Position numbers and translations under genes: made by a program. From contig OZ024759.1 in NCBI GenBank assembly GCA_964016885.1, forward strand, positions 3,306,285 to 3,370,284: a stretch of DNA of 64,000 bases. Reading direction: 5' to 3'. Origin of the DNA: Eledone cirrhosa (taxonomy: Eukaryota; Mollusca; Cephalopoda; Octopoda; Eledonidae). Below are positions 14,336 to 29,544 of the stretch, piece by piece. The notes under the pieces were generated by a model, which was not told where the DNA came from, ran no database searches, and worked only from the letters and a program-made list of their open reading frames with translations. How positions within the stretch are numbered: the stretch's first letter is position 1; each line of letters starts with the position of its first letter.

Positions 14336-15602
14336 GTGGGCTGGGGGGTTTTTACCGTGTTGTCTACACGGCCACATTACAGCGTGGACTGTCTGGCGGG
14401 TTTTCTACAGCTGGATGCCCTTCCTAACACCAACTACGCTTACAGTGTGGAACTGGGAGGTTTTTTCCGTGTTGCCTACACGGCCACATTACAGCGTGGA
14501 CTGTCTGGCGGGTTTTCTACAGCTGGATGCCCTTCCTAACACCAACCACATTTACAGTGTGGACTGGGAGGTTTTACCGTGTTGCCTACACGGCCACATT
14601 ACAGCGTGGACTGTCTGGCGGGTTTTCTACGGCTGGATGCCCTTCCTAACACCAACCACATTTACAGTGTGGACTGGGAGGTTTTTACCGTGTTGCCTAC
14701 ACGGCCACATTACAGCGTGGACTGTCTGGCGGGTTTTCTGCGGCTGGATGCCCTTCCTAACACCAACCACATTTACAGTGTGGACTGGGAGGTTTTTACC
14801 GTGTTGCCTACAAGGCCACATTACAGCGTGGACTGTCTGGCGGGTTTTCTACGGCTGGATGCCCTTCCTAACACCAACCACATTTACATTGTGGACTGGG
14901 AGATTTTTCCCGTGTTGCCTACACGGCCACATTACAGCGTGGACTGACTGGCGGGTTTTCTACAGCTGGATGCTCTTCCTAACACCAACCACATTTACAG
15001 TGTGGACTGGGAGGTTTTTACCGTGTTGCCTACACGGCCACATTACAGCGTGGACTGTCTGGCGGGTTATCTACGGCTGGATGCCCTTCCTAACACCAAC
15101 CACATTTACAGTGTGGACTGGGAGGTTTTTACCGTGTTGCCTACACGGCCACATTACAGCGTGGACTGTCTGGCGGGTTTTCTACGGCTGGATGCCCTTC
15201 CTAACACCAACCACATTTACAGTGTGGGGCTGGGAGGTTTTTACCGTGTTGCCTGCACAGCCACATTACAGCGTGGACTGTCTGGCGGGTTTTCTACAGC
15301 TGGATGCCCTTCCTAACACCAACTACGTTTACAGTGTGGAACTGGGAGGTTTTTACCGTGTTGCCTACACGGCCACATTACAGCGTGGACTGTCTGGCGG
15401 GTTTTCTACGGCTGGATGCCCTTCCTAACACCAACCACATTTACAGTGTGGGCTGGGAGGTTTTTACCGTGTTGCCTACACGGCCACATTACAGCGTGGA
15501 CTGTCTGGCGGGTTTTCTACAGCTGGATGCCCTTCCTAACACCAACCACATTTACAGTGTGGACTGGGAGGTTTTACCGTGTTGCCTACACGGCCACATT
15601 AC

Positions 15603-18600
15603 AACGTGGACTGTCTGGCGGGTTTTCTACGGCTGGATGCCCTTCCTAACACCAACCACATTTACAGTGTGGACTGGGAGGTTTTTACCGTGTTGCCTAC
15701 ACGGCCACATTACAGCGTGGACTGTCTGGCGGGTTTTCTACGGCTGGATGCCCTTCGTAACACCAACCACATTTACAGTGTGGGGCTGGGAGGTTTTTAC
15801 CGTGTTGCCTACACGGCCACATTACAGCGTGGACTGTCTGGCGGGTTTTGTACGGCTGGATGCCCTTCCTAACACCAACCACATTTACAGTGTGGGCTGG
15901 GAGGTTTTTACCGTGTTGCCTACACGGCCACATTACAGCGTGGACTGTCTGGCAGGTTTTCTACGGCTGGATGCCTTTCCTAACACCAACCACATTTACA
16001 GTGTGGGGCTGGGAGGTTTTTACCGTGTTGCCTACACGGCCACATTACAGCGTGGATTGTCTGGCGGGTTTTCTACAGCTGGATGCCCTTCCTAACACCA
16101 ACCACATTTACAGTGTGGGGCTGGGAGGTTTTTACCGTGTTGCCTACACGACCACATTACAGCATGGACTGTCTGGCGGGTTTTCTACAGCTGGATGCTC
16201 TTCCTAACACCAACCACATTTACAGTGTGGACCGAGACGTTTTTACCGTGTTTCCTACACGGCCACATTACAGCGTGGACTGACTGGCGGGTTTTCTACA
16301 GCTGGATGCCCTTCTTAACACCAACCACATTTACAGTGTGGACTGGGAGGTTTTTACCGTGTTGCCTACACGGCCACATTACAGCGTGGACTGTCTGGCG
16401 GGTTTTCTACGGCTGGATGCCCTTCCTAACACCAACCACATTTACAGTGTGGGGCTGGGAGGTTTTTACCGTGTTGCCTGCACAGCCACATTACAGCGTG
16501 GACTGTCTGGCGGGTTTTCTACAGCTGGATGCCCTTCCTAACACCAACTACGTTTACAGTGTGGAACTGGGAGGTATTTACCGTGTTGCCTACACGGCCA
16601 CATTACAGCGTGGACTGTCTGGCGGGTTTTCTACGGCTGGATGCCCTTCCTAACACCAACCACATTTACAGTGTGGGCTGGGGGGTTTTTACCGTTTTGT
16701 CTACACGGCCACATTACAGCGTGGACTGTCTGGCGGGTTTTCTACAGCTGGATGCCCTTCCTAACACCAACTACGCTTACAGTGTGGAACTGGGAGGTTT
16801 TTTCCGTGTTGCCTACACGGCCACATTACAGCGTGGACTGTCTGGCGGGTTTTCTACAGCTGGATGCCCTTCCTAACACCAACCACATTTACAGTGTGGA
16901 CTGGGAGGTTTTACCGTGTTGCCTACACGGCCACATTACAGCGTGGACTGTCTGGCGGGTTTTCTACGGCTGGATGCCCTTCCTAACACCAACCACATTT
17001 ACAGTGTGGACTGGGAGGTTTTTACCGTGTTGCCTACACGGCCACATTACAGCGTGGACTGTCTGGCGGGTTTTCTGCGGCTGGATGCCCTTCCTAACAC
17101 CAACCACATTTACAGTGTGGACTGGGAGGTTTTTACCGTGTTGCCTACAAGGCCACATTACAGCGTGGACTGTCTGGCGGGTTTTCTACGGCTGGATGCC
17201 CTTCCTAACACCAACCACATTTACATTGTGGACTGGGAGATTTTTCCCGTGTTGCCTACACGGCCACATTACAGCGTGGACTGACTGGCGGGTTTTCTAC
17301 AGCTGGATGCTCTTCCTAACACCAACCACATTTACAGTGTGGACTGGGAGGTTTTTACCGTGTTGCCTACACGGCCACATTACAGCGTGGACTGTCTGGC
17401 GGGTTATCTACGGCTGGATGCCCTTCCTAACACCAACCACATTTACAGTGTGGACTGGGAGGTTTTTACCGTGTTGCCTACACGGCCACATTACAGCGTG
17501 GACTGTCTGGCGGGTTTTCTACGGCTGGATGCCCTTCCTAACACCAACCACATTTACAGTGTGGGGCTGGGAGGTTTTTACCGTGTTGCCTGCACAGCCA
17601 CATTACAGCGTGGACTGTCTGGCGGGTTTTCTACAGCTGGATGCCCTTCCTAACACCAACTACGTTTACAGTGTGGAACTGGGAGGTTTTTACCGTGTTG
17701 CCTACACGGCCACATTACAGCGTGGACTGTCTGGCGGGTTTTCTACGGCTGGATGCCCTTCCTAACACCAACCACATTTACAGTGTGGGCTGGGAGGTTT
17801 TTACCGTGTTGCCTACACGGCCACATTACAGCGTGGACTGTCTGGCGGGTTTTCTACAGCTGGATGCCCTTCCTAACACCAACCACATTTACAGTGTGGA
17901 CTGGGAGGTTTTACCGTGTTGCCTACACGGCCACATTACAACGTGGACTGTCTGGCGGGTTTTCTACGGCTGGATGCCCTTCCTAACACCAACCACATTT
18001 ACAGTGTGGACTGGGAGGTTTTTACCGTGTTGCCTACACGGCCACATTACAGCGTGGACTGTCTGGCGGGTTTTCTACGGCTGGATGCCCTTCCTAACAC
18101 CAACCACATTTACAGTGTGGACTGGGAGGTTTTTACCGTGTTGCCTACAAGGCCACATTACAGCGTGGACTGTCTGGCGGGTTTTCTACGGCTGGATGCC
18201 CTTCCTAACACCAACCACATTTACAGTGTGGACTGGGAGGTTTTTACCGTGTTGCCTACACGGCCACATTACAGCGTGGACTGTCTGGCGGGTTTTCTAC
18301 GGCTGGATGCCCTTCCTAACACCAACCACATTTACAGTGTGGACTGGGAGGTTTTTACCGTGTTGCCTACAAGGCCACATTACAGCGTGGACTGTCTGGC
18401 GGGTTTTCTACGGCTGGATGCCCTTCCTAACACCAACCACATTTAGTGTGGGGTTCCGAGGTTTTTACCGTGTTGCCTACACGGCCACATTACAGCGTGG
18501 ACTGTCTGGCGGGTTTTCTACGGCTGGATGCCCTTCCTAACACCAACCACATTTACAGTGTGGGGCTGGGAGGTTTTTACCGTGTTGCCTGCACAGCCAC

Positions 18601-20204
18601 ATTACAGCGTGGACTGTCTGGCGCGTTTTCTACAGCTGGATGCCCTTCCTAACACCAACTACGCTTACAGTGTGGAACTGGGAGGTTTTTTCCGTGTTGC
18701 CTACACGGCCACATTACAGCGTGGACTGTCTGGCGGGTTTTCTACAGCTGGATGCCCTTCCTAACATCAACCACATTTACAGTGTGGACTGGGAGGTTTT
18801 ACCGTGTTGCCTACACGGCCACATTACAGCGTGGACTGTCTGGCGGGTTTTCTACGGCTGGATGCCCTTCCTAACACCAACCACATTTACAGTGTGGACT
18901 GGGAGGTTTTTACCGTGTTGCCTACACGGCCACATTACAGCGTGGACTGTCTGGCGGGTTTTCTACGGCTGGATGCCCTTCGTAACACCAACCACATTTA
19001 CAGTGTGGGGCTGGGAGGTTTTTACCGTGTTGCCTACACGACCACATTACAGCATGGACTGTCTGGCAGGTTTTCTACGGCTGGATGCCTTTCCTAACAC
19101 CAACCACATTTACAGTGTGGGGCTGGGAGGTTTTTACCGTGTTGCCTACACGGCCACATTACAGCGTGGATTGTCTGGCGGGTTTTCTACAGCTGGATGC
19201 CCTTCCTAACACCAACCACATTTACAGTGTGGGGCTGGGAGGTTTTTACCGTGTTGCCTACACGACCACATTACAGCATGGACTGTCTGGCGGGTTTTCT
19301 ACAGCTGGATGCTCTTCCTTACACCAACCACATTTACAGTGTGGACCGAGACGTTTTTACCGTGTTTCCTACACGGCCACATTACAGCGTGGACTGACTG
19401 GCGGGTTTTCTACAGCTGGATGCCCTTCTTAACACCAACCACATTTACAGTGTGGACTGGGAGGTTTTTACCTTGTTGCCTACACGGCCACATTACAGCG
19501 TGGACTGTCTGGCGAGTTTTCTACGGCTGGATGCCCTTCCTAACACCAACCACATTTACAGTGTGGACTGGGAGGTTTTTACCGTGTTGCCTACAAGGCC
19601 ACATTACAGCGTGGACTGTCTGGCGGGTTTTCTACGGCTGGATGCCCTTCCTAACACCAACCACATTTACATTGTGGACTGGGAGATTTTTACCGTGTTG
19701 CCTACACGGCCACATTACAGCGTGGACTGTCTGGCGGGTTTTCTACGGCTGGATGCCCTTCCTAACACCAACCACATTTAGTGTGGGGTTGCGAGGTTTT
19801 TACCGTGTTGCCTACACGGCCATATTACAGCGTGGACTGACTGGCGGGTTTTCTACAGCTGGATGCTCTTCCTAACACCAACCACATTTACAGTGTGGAC
19901 TGGGAGATTTTTACCGTGTTGCCTACACGGCCACATTACAGCGTGGACTGTCTGGCGGGTTTTCTACGGCTGGATGCCCTTCCTAACACCAACCACATTT
20001 AGTGTGGGGTTGCGAGGTTTTTACCGTGTTGCCTACACGGCCACATTACAGCGTGTACTGTCTGGCGGGTTTTCTACGGCTGGATGCCCTTCCTAACACC
20101 AACCACATTTACAGTGTGGGGCTGGGAGGTTTTTACCGTGTTGCCTACACGGCCACATTACAGCGTGGACTGTCTGGCGGGTTTTCTACGGCTGGATGCC
20201 CTTC
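15603..20204 (+). repeat. Higher-order block B, copy 2
   Basis: Second copy of 2700-7300. It extends further right in its own match to the third copy: about 15700-20915 corresponds to 21373-26367, with a shift of 5,673 bp that falls to 5,563 and then 5,452 bp. Each step is close to two unit lengths or one unit length, the pattern left by unequal exchange. Confidence 0.85.
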
Positions 20205-21369
20205 CTAACACCAACCACATTTACAGTGTGGGCTGGGAGGTTTTTACCGTGTTGCCTACACGGCCACATTACAGCGTGGACTGTCTGGCGAGTTTTCTAC
20301 AGCTGGATGCCCTTCCTAACACCAACTACGCTTACAGTGTGGAACTGGGAGATTTTTACCGTGTTGCCTACACGGCCACATTACAGCGTGGACTGTCTGG
20401 CTGGTTTTCTACGGCTGGATGCCCTTCCTAACACCAACCACATTTACAGTGTGGACTGGGAGATTTTTACCGTGTTGCCTACACGGCCACATTACAGCGT
20501 GGACTGTCTGGCGGGTTTTCTACGGCTGGATGCCCTTCCTAACACCAACCACATTTACAGTGTGGACTGGGAGGTTTTTACCGTGTTGCCTACACGGCCA
20601 CATTACAGCGTGGACTGTCTGGCGGGTTATCTACGGCTGGATGCCCTTCCTAACACCAACCACATTTACAGTGTGGACTGGGAGGTTTTTACCGCGTTGC
20701 CTACACGGCCACATTACAGCGTGGACTGTCTGGCGGGTTTTCTACGGCTGGATGCCCTTCCTAACACCAACCACATTTACAGTGTGGGGCTGGGAGGTTT
20801 TACCGTGTTGCCTACACAGCCACATTACAGCGTGGACTGTCTGGCGGGTTTTCCACGGCTGGATGCCCTTCCTAACACCAGCTACGTTTACAGTGTGGAA
20901 CTGGGAGGTTTTTAGCGTGTTGCCTACACGGCCACATTACAGCGTGGACTGTCTGGCGGGTTTTCTACAGCTGGATGCCCTTCCTAACACCAACCACATT
21001 TACAGTGTGGACTGGGAGGTTTTTACCGTGTTGCCTACACGGCCACATTACAGCGTGGACTGTCTGGCGGGTTTTCTACGGCTGGATGCCCTTCGTAACA
21101 CCAACCACATTTACAGTGTGGGGCTGGGAGGTTTTTACCGTGTTGCCTACACGGCCACATTACAGCGTGGACTGTCTGGCGGGTTTTGTACGGCTGGATG
21201 CCCTTCCTAACACCAACCACATTTACAGTGTGGAACTGGGAGGTTTTTAGCGTGTTGCCTACACGGCCACATTACAGCGTGGACTGTCTGGCGGGTTTTC
21301 TACGGCTGGATGCCCTTCCTAACACCAACCACATTTTCAGTGTGGACTGGGAGGTTTTTACCGTGTTGC

Positions 21370-24300
21370 CTACACGGCCACATTACAGCGTGGACTGTCT
21401 GGCGGGTTTTCTACGGCTGGATGCCCTTCGTAACACCAACCACATTTACAGTGTGGGGCTGGGAGGTTTTTACCGTGTTGCCTACACGGCCACATTACAG
21501 CGTGGACTGTCTGGCGGGTTTTGTACGGCTGGATGCCCTTCCTAACACCAACCACATTTACAGTGTGGGCTGGGAGGTTTTTACCGTGTTGCCTACACGG
21601 CCACATTACAGCGTGGACTGTCTGGCAGGTTTTCTACGGCTGGATGCCTTTCCTAACACCAACCACATTTACAGTGTGGGGCTGGGAGGTTTTTACCGTG
21701 TTGCCTACACGGCCACATTACAGCGTGGATTGTCTGGCGGGTTTTCTACAGCTGGATGCCCTTCCTAACACCAACCACATTTACAGTGTGGGGCTGGGAG
21801 GTTTTTACCGTGTTGCCTACACGACCACATTACAGCATGGACTGTCTGGCGGGTTTTCTACAGCTGGATGCTCTTCCTAACACCAACCACATTTACAGTG
21901 TGGACCGAGACGTTTTTACCGTGTTTCCTACACGGCCACATTACAGCGTGGACTGACTGGCGGGTTTTCTACAGCTGGATGCCCTTCTTAACACCAACCA
22001 CATTTACAGTGTGGACTGGGAGGTTTTTACCGTGTTGCCTACACGGCCACATTACAGCGTGGACTGTCTGGCGGGTTTTCTACGGCTGGATGCCCTTCCT
22101 AACACCAACCACATTTACAGTGTGGGGCTGGGAGGTTTTTACCGTGTTGCCTGCACAGCCACATTACAGCGTGGACTGTCTGGCGGGTTTTCTACAGCTG
22201 GATGCCCTTCCTAACACCAACTACGTTTACAGTGTGGAACTGGGAGGTATTTACCGTGTTGCCTACACGGCCACATTACAGCGTGGACTGTCTGGCGGGT
22301 TTTCTACGGCTGGATGCCCTTCCTAACACCAACCACATTTACAGTGTGGGCTGGGGGGTTTTTACCGTGTTGTCTACACGGCCACATTACAGCGTGGACT
22401 GTCTGGCGGGTTTTCTACAGCTGGATGCCCTTCCTAACACCAACTACGCTTACAGTGTGGAACTGGGAGGTTTTTTCCGTGTTGCCTACACGGCCACATT
22501 ACAGCGTGGACTGTCTGGCGGGTTTTCTACAGCTGGATGCCCTTCCTAACACCAACCACATTTACAGTGTGGACTGGGAGGTTTTACCGTGTTGCCTACA
22601 CGGCCACATTACAGCGTGGACTGTCTGGCGGGTTTTCTACGGCTGGATGCCCTTCCTAACACCAACCACATTTACAGTGTGGACTGGGAGGTTTTTACCG
22701 TGTTGCCTACACGGCCACATTACAGCGTGGACTGTCTGGCGGGTTTTCTGCGGCTGGATGCCCTTCCTAACACCAACCACATTTACAGTGTGGACTGGGA
22801 GGTTTTTACCGTGTTGCCTACAAGGCCACATTACAGCGTGGACTGTCTGGCGGGTTTTCTACGGCTGGATGCCCTTCCTAACACCAACCACATTTACATT
22901 GTGGACTGGGAGATTTTTCCCGTGTTGCCTACACGGCCACATTACAGCGTGGACTGACTGGCGGGTTTTCTACAGCTGGATGCTCTTCCTAACACCAACC
23001 ACATTTACAGTGTGGACTGGGAGGTTTTTACCGTGTTGCCTACACGGCCACATTACAGCGTGGACTGTCTGGCGGGTTATCTACGGCTGGATGCCCTTCC
23101 TAACACCAACCACATTTACAGTGTGGACTGGGAGGTTTTTACCGTGTTGCCTACACGGCCACATTACAGCGTGGACTGTCTGGCGGGTTTTCTACGGCTG
23201 GATGCCCTTCCTAACACCAACCACATTTACAGTGTGGGGCTGGGAGGTTTTTACCGTGTTGCCTGCCCAGCCACATTACAGCGTGGACTGTCTGGCGGGT
23301 TTTCTACAGCTGGATGCCCTTCCTAACACCAACTACGTTTACAGTGTGGAACTGGGAGGTTTTTACCGTGTTGCCTACACGGCCACATTACAGCGTGGAC
23401 TGTCTGGCGGGTTTTCTACGGCTGGATGCCCTTCCTAACACCAACCACATTTACAGTGTGGGCTGGGAGGTTTTTACCGTGTTGCCTACACGGCCACATT
23501 ACAGCGTGGACTGTCTGGCGGGTTTTCTACAGCTGGATGCCCTTCCTAACACCAACCACATTTACAGTGTGGACTGGGAGGTTTTACCGTGTTGCCTACA
23601 CGGCCACATTACAACGTGGACTGTCTGGCGGGTTTTCTACGGCTGGATGCCCTTCCTAACACCAACCACATTTACAGTGTGGACTGGGAGGTTTTTACCG
23701 TGTTGCCTACACGGCCACATTACAGCGTGGACTGTCTGGCGGGTTTTCTACGGCTGGATGCCCTTCCTAACACCAACCACATTTACAGTGTGGACTGGGA
23801 GGTTTTTACCGTGTTGCCTACAAGGCCACATTACAGCGTGGACTGTCTGGCGGGTTTTCTACGGCTGGATGCCCTTCCTAACACCAACCACATTTACAGT
23901 GTGGACTGGGAGGTTTTTACCGTGTTGCCTACACGGCCACATTACAGCGTGGACTGTCTGGCGGGTTTTCTACGGCTGGATGCCCTTCCTAACACCAACC
24001 ACATTTACAGTGTGGACTGGGAGGTTTTTACCGTGTTGCCTACAAGGCCACATTACAGCGTGGACTGTCTGGCGGGTTTTCTACGGCTGGATGCCCTTCC
24101 TAACACCAACCACATTTAGTGTGGGGTTCCGAGGTTTTTACCGTGTTGCCTACACGGCCACATTACAGCGTGGACTGTCTGGCGGGTTTTCTACGGCTGG
24201 ATGCCCTTCCTAACACCAACCACATTTACAGTGTGGGGCTGGGAGGTTTTTACCGTGTTGCCTGCACAGCCACATTACAGCGTGGACTGTCTGGCGCGTT

Positions 24301-26367
24301 TTCTACAGCTGGATGCCCTTCCTAACACCAACTACGCTTACAGTGTGGAACTGGGAGGTTTTTTCCGTGTTGCCTACACGGCCACATTACAGCGTGGACT
24401 GTCTGGCGGGTTTTCTACAGCTGGATGCCCTTCCTAACATCAACCACATTTACAGTGTGGACTGGGAGGTTTTTACCGTGTTGCCTACACGGCCACATTA
24501 CAGCGTGGACTGTCTGGCGGGTTTTCTACGGCTGGATGCCCTTCGTAACACCAACCACATTTACAGTGTGGGGCTGGGAGGTTTTTACCGTGTTGCCTAC
24601 ACGACCACATTACAGCATGGACTGTCTGGCAGGTTTTCTACGGCTGGATGCCTTTCCTAACACCAACCACATTTACAGTGTGGGGCTGGGAGGTTTTTAC
24701 CGTGTTGCCTACACGGCCACATTACAGCGTGGATTGTCTGGCGGGTTTTCTACAGCTGGATGCCCTTCCTAACACCAACCACATTTACAGTGTGGGGCTG
24801 GGAGGTTTTTACCGTGTTGCCTACACGACCACATTACAGCATGGACTGTCTGGCGGGTTTTCTACAGCTGGATGCCCTTCTTAACACCAACCACATTTAC
24901 AGTGTGGACTGGGAGGTTTTTACCTTGTTGCCTACACGGCCACATTACAGCGTGGACTGTCTGGCGAGTTTTCTACGGCTGGATGCCCTTCCTAACACCA
25001 ACCACATTTACAGTGTGGACTGGGAGGTTTTTACCGTGTTGCCTACAAGGCCACATTACAGCGTGGACTGTCTGGCGGGTTTTCTACGGCTGGATGCCCT
25101 TCCTAACACCAACCACATTTACATTGTGGACTGGGAGATTTTTACCGTGTTGCCTACACGGCCACATTACAGCGTGGACTGTCTGGCGGGTTTTCTACGG
25201 CTGGATGCCCTTCCTAACACCAACCACATTTAGTGTGGGGTTGCGAGGTTGTTACCGTGTTGCCTACACGGCCATATTACAGCGTGGACTGACTGGCGGG
25301 TTTTCTACAGCTGGATGCTCTTCCTAACACCAACCACATTTACAGTGTGGACTGGGAGATTTTTACCGTGTTGCCTACACGGCCACATTACAGCGTGGAC
25401 TGTCTGGCGGGTTTTCTACGGCTGGATGCCCTTCCTAACACCAACCACATTTAGTGTGGGGTTGCGAGGTTTTTACCGTGTTGCCTACACGGCCACATTA
25501 CAGCGTGTACTGTCTGGCGGGTTTTCTACGGCTGGATGCCCTTCCTAACACCAACCACATTTACAGTGTGGGGCTGGGAGGTTTTTACCGTGTTGCCTAC
25601 ACGGCCACATTACAGCGTGGACTGTCTGGCGGGTTTTCTACGGCTGGATGCCCTTCCTAACACCAACCACATTTACAGTGTGGGCTGGGAGGTTTTTACC
25701 GTGTTGCCTACACGGCCACATTACAGCGTGGACTGTCTGGCGAGTTTTCTACAGCTGGATGCCCTTCCTAACACCAACTACGCTTACAGTGTGGAACTGG
25801 GAGATTTTTACCGTGTTGCCTACACGGCCACATTACAGCGTGGACTGTCTGGCTGGTTTTCTACGGCTGGATGCCCTTCCTAACACCAACCACATTTACA
25901 GTGTGGACTGGGAGATTTTTACCGTGTTGCCTACACGGCCACATTACAGCGTGGACTGTCTGGCGGGTTTTCTACGCCTGGATGCCCTTCCTAACACCAA
26001 CCACATTTACAGTGTGGACTGGGAGGTTTTTACCGTGTTGCCTACACGGCCACATTACAGCGTGGACTGTCTGGCGGGTTATCTACGGCTGGATGCCCTT
26101 CCTAACACCAACCACATTTACAGTGTGGACTGGGAGGTTTTTACCGCGTTGCCTACACGGCCACATTACAGCGTGGACTGTCTGGCGGGTTTTCTACGGC
26201 TGGATGCCCTTCCTAACACCAACCACATTTACAGTGTGGGGCTGGGAGGTTTTACCGTGTTGCCTACACAGCCACATTACAGCGTGGACTGTCTGGCGGG
26301 TTTTCCACGGCTGGATGCCCTTCCTAACACCAGCTACGTTTACAGTGTGGAACTGGGAGGTTTTTAG
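21370..26367 (+). repeat. Higher-order block B, copy 3
   Basis: Third copy of block B. It matches 15700-20915 unit by unit, with units missing near 24,440-24,560 and near 24,870, where the GTGGACCGAGACG unit has been lost. A truncated further copy of the block start lies at about 13584-15650. Confidence 0.8.
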
Positions 26368-27651
26368 CGTGTTGCCTACACGGCCACATTACAGCGTGGA
26401 CTGTCTGGCGGGTTTTCTACAGCTGGATGCCCTTCCTAACACCAACCACATTTACAGTGTGGACTGGGAGATTTTTACCGTGTTGCCTACACGGCCACAT
26501 TACAGCGTGGACTGTCTGGCGGGTTTTCTACGGCTGGATGCCCTTCCTAACACCAACCACATTTACAGTGTGGACTGGGAGGTTTTTACCGTGTTGCCTA
26601 CACGGCCACATTACAGCGTGGACTGTCTGGCGGGTTTTCTACGGCTGGATGCCCTTCCTAACACCAACCACATTTACAGTGTGGGGCTGGGAGGTTTTTA
26701 CCGGGTTGCCTACACAGCCACATTACAGCGTGGACTGTCTGGCGGGTTTTCTATAGCTGGATGCCCTTCCTAACACCAACTACGTTTACAGTGTGGAACT
26801 GGGAGGTTTTTACCGTGTTGCCTACACGGCCACATTACAGCGTGGACTGTCTGGCGGGTTTTCTACGGCTGGATGCCCTTCCTAACACCAACCACATTTA
26901 CAGTGTGGGCTGGGAGTTTTTTACCGTGTTGCTTACACGCCCACATTACAGCGTGGACTGTCTGGCGGGTTTTCTACAGCTGGATGCCCTTCCTAACACC
27001 AACTACGCTTACAGTGTGGAACTGGGAGGTTTTTTCCGTGTTGCCTACACGGCCACATTACAGCGTGGACTGTCTGGCGGGTTTTCTACAGCTGGATGCC
27101 CTTCCTAACACCAACCACATTTACAGTGTGGACTGGGAGATTTTTACCGTGTTGCCTACACGGCCACATTACAGCGTGGACTGTCTGGCGGGTTTTCTAC
27201 GGCTGGATGCCCTTCCTAACACCAACCACATTTACAGTGTGGACTGGGAGGTTTTTACCGTGTTGCCTACACGGCCACATTACAGCGTGGACTGTCTGGC
27301 GGGTTTTCTACGGCTGGATGCCCTTCCTAACACCAACCACATTTACAGTGTGGACTGGGAGGTTTTTACCGTGTTGCCTACAAGGCCACATTACAGCGTG
27401 GACTGTCTGGCGGGTTTTCTACGGCTGGATGCCCTTCCTAACACCAACCACATTTACAGTGTGGACTGGGAGATTTTTACCGTGTTGCCTACACGGCCAC
27501 ATTACAGCGTGGACTGTCTGGCGGGTTTTCTACGGCTGGATGCCCTTCCTAACACCAACTACGTTTACAGTGTGGAACTGGGAGGTTTTTAGCGTGTTGC
27601 CTACACGGCCACATTACAGCGTGGACTGTCTGGCGGGTTTTCTACAGCTGG

Positions 27652-29485
27652 ATGCCCTTCCTAACACCAACCACATTTACAGTGTGGACTGGGAGATTTT
27701 TACCGTGTTGCCTACACGGCCACATTACAGCGTGGACTGTCTGGCGGGTTTTCTACGGCTGGATGCCCTTCCTAACACCAACTACGTTTACAGTGTGGAA
27801 CTGGGAGGTTTTTAGCGTGTTGCCTACACGGCCACATTACAGCGTGGACTGTCTGGCGGGTTATCTACGGCTGGATGCCCTTCCTAACACCAACCACATT
27901 TACAGTGTGGACTGGGAGGTTTTTACCGCGTTGCCTACACGGCCACATTACAGCGTGGACTGTCTGGCGGGTTTTCTACGGCTGGATGCCCATCCTAACA
28001 CCAACCACATTTACAGTGTGGAACTGGGAGGTTTTTACCGTGTTGCCTACACAGCCACATTACAGCGTGGGCTGTCTGGCGGGTTTTGTACGGCTGGATG
28101 CCCTTCCTAACACCAACCACATTTACAGTGTGGGCTGGGAGGTTTTTACCGTGTTGCCTACACGGCCACATTACAGCGTGGACTGTCTGGCGGGTTTTCT
28201 ACAGCTGGATGCCCTTCCTAACACCAACTACGCTTACAGTGTGGAACTGGGAGGTTTTTTCCGTGTTGCCTACACGGCCACATTACAGCGTGGACTGTCT
28301 GGCGGGTTTTCTACAGCTGGATGCACTTCCTAACACCAACCACATTTACAGTGTGGACTGGGAGATTTTTACCGTGTTGCCTACACGGCCACATTACAGC
28401 GTGGACTGTCTGGCGGGTTTTCTACGGCTGGATGCCCTTCCTAACACCAACCACATTTACAGTGTGGACTGGGAGGTTTTTACCGTGTTGCCTACACGGC
28501 CACATTACAGCGTGGACTGTCTGGCGGGTTATCTACGGCTGGATGCCCTTCCTAACACCAACCACATTTACAGTGTGGACTGGGAGGTTTTTACCGCGTT
28601 GCCTACACGGCCACATTACAGCGTGGACTGTCTGGCGGGTTATCTACGGCTGGATGCCCTTCCTAACACCAACCACATTTACAGTGTGGGGATGGGAGGT
28701 TTTACCGTGTTGCCTACACAGCCACATTACAGCGTGGACTGTCTGGCGGGTTTTCTACAGCTGGATGCCCTTCCTAACACCAACTACGTTTACAGTGTGG
28801 AACTGGGAGGTTTTTACCGTGTTGCCTACACGGCCACATTACAGCGTGGACTGTCTGGCGGGTTTTCTACGGCTGGATGCCCTTCCTAACACCAACCACA
28901 TTTACAGTGTGGGCTGGGAGGTTTTTACCGTGTTGCTTACACGCCCACATTACAGCGTGGACTGTCTGGCGGGTTTTCTACAGCTGGATGCCCTTCCTAA
29001 CACCAACTACGCTTACAGTGTGGAACTGGGAGGTTTTTTCCGTGTTGCCTACACGGCCACATTACAGCGTGGACTGTCTGGCGGGTTTTCTACAGCTGGA
29101 TGCCCTTCCTAACACCAACCACATTTACAGTGTGGACTGGGAGGTTTTTACCGTGTTGCCTACACGGCCACATTACAGCGTGGACTGTCTGGCGGGTTTT
29201 CTACGGCTGGATGCCCTTCCTAACACCAACCACATTTACAGTGTGGACTGGGAGGTTTTTACCGTGTTGCCTACAAGGCCACATTACAGCGTGGACTGTC
29301 TGGCGGGTTTTCTACGGCTGGATGCCCTTCCTAACACCAACCACATTTACAGTGTGGACTGGGAGATTTTTACCGTGTTGCCTACACGGCCACATTACAG
29401 CGTGGACTGTCTGGCGGGTTTTCTACGGCTGGATGCCCTTCCTAACACCAACTACGTTTACAGTGTGGAACTGGGAGGTTTTTAG
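27652..29485 (+). repeat. Higher-order block C, copy 1 (about 17 units)
   Basis: The variant order, including ATGCCCATCCTAACACC (about 27988), ATGCACTTCCTAACACC (about 28321) and GTGGGGATGGGAGG (about 28687), recurs from 29545 (shift 1,893 bp) and from 32661 (a further 3,116 bp). Rare variants in the same order rule out chance similarity of units. Confidence 0.85.
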
Positions 29486-29544
29486 CGTGTTGCCTACACG
29501 GCCACATTACAGCGTGGACTGTCTGGCGGGTTTTCTACAGCTGG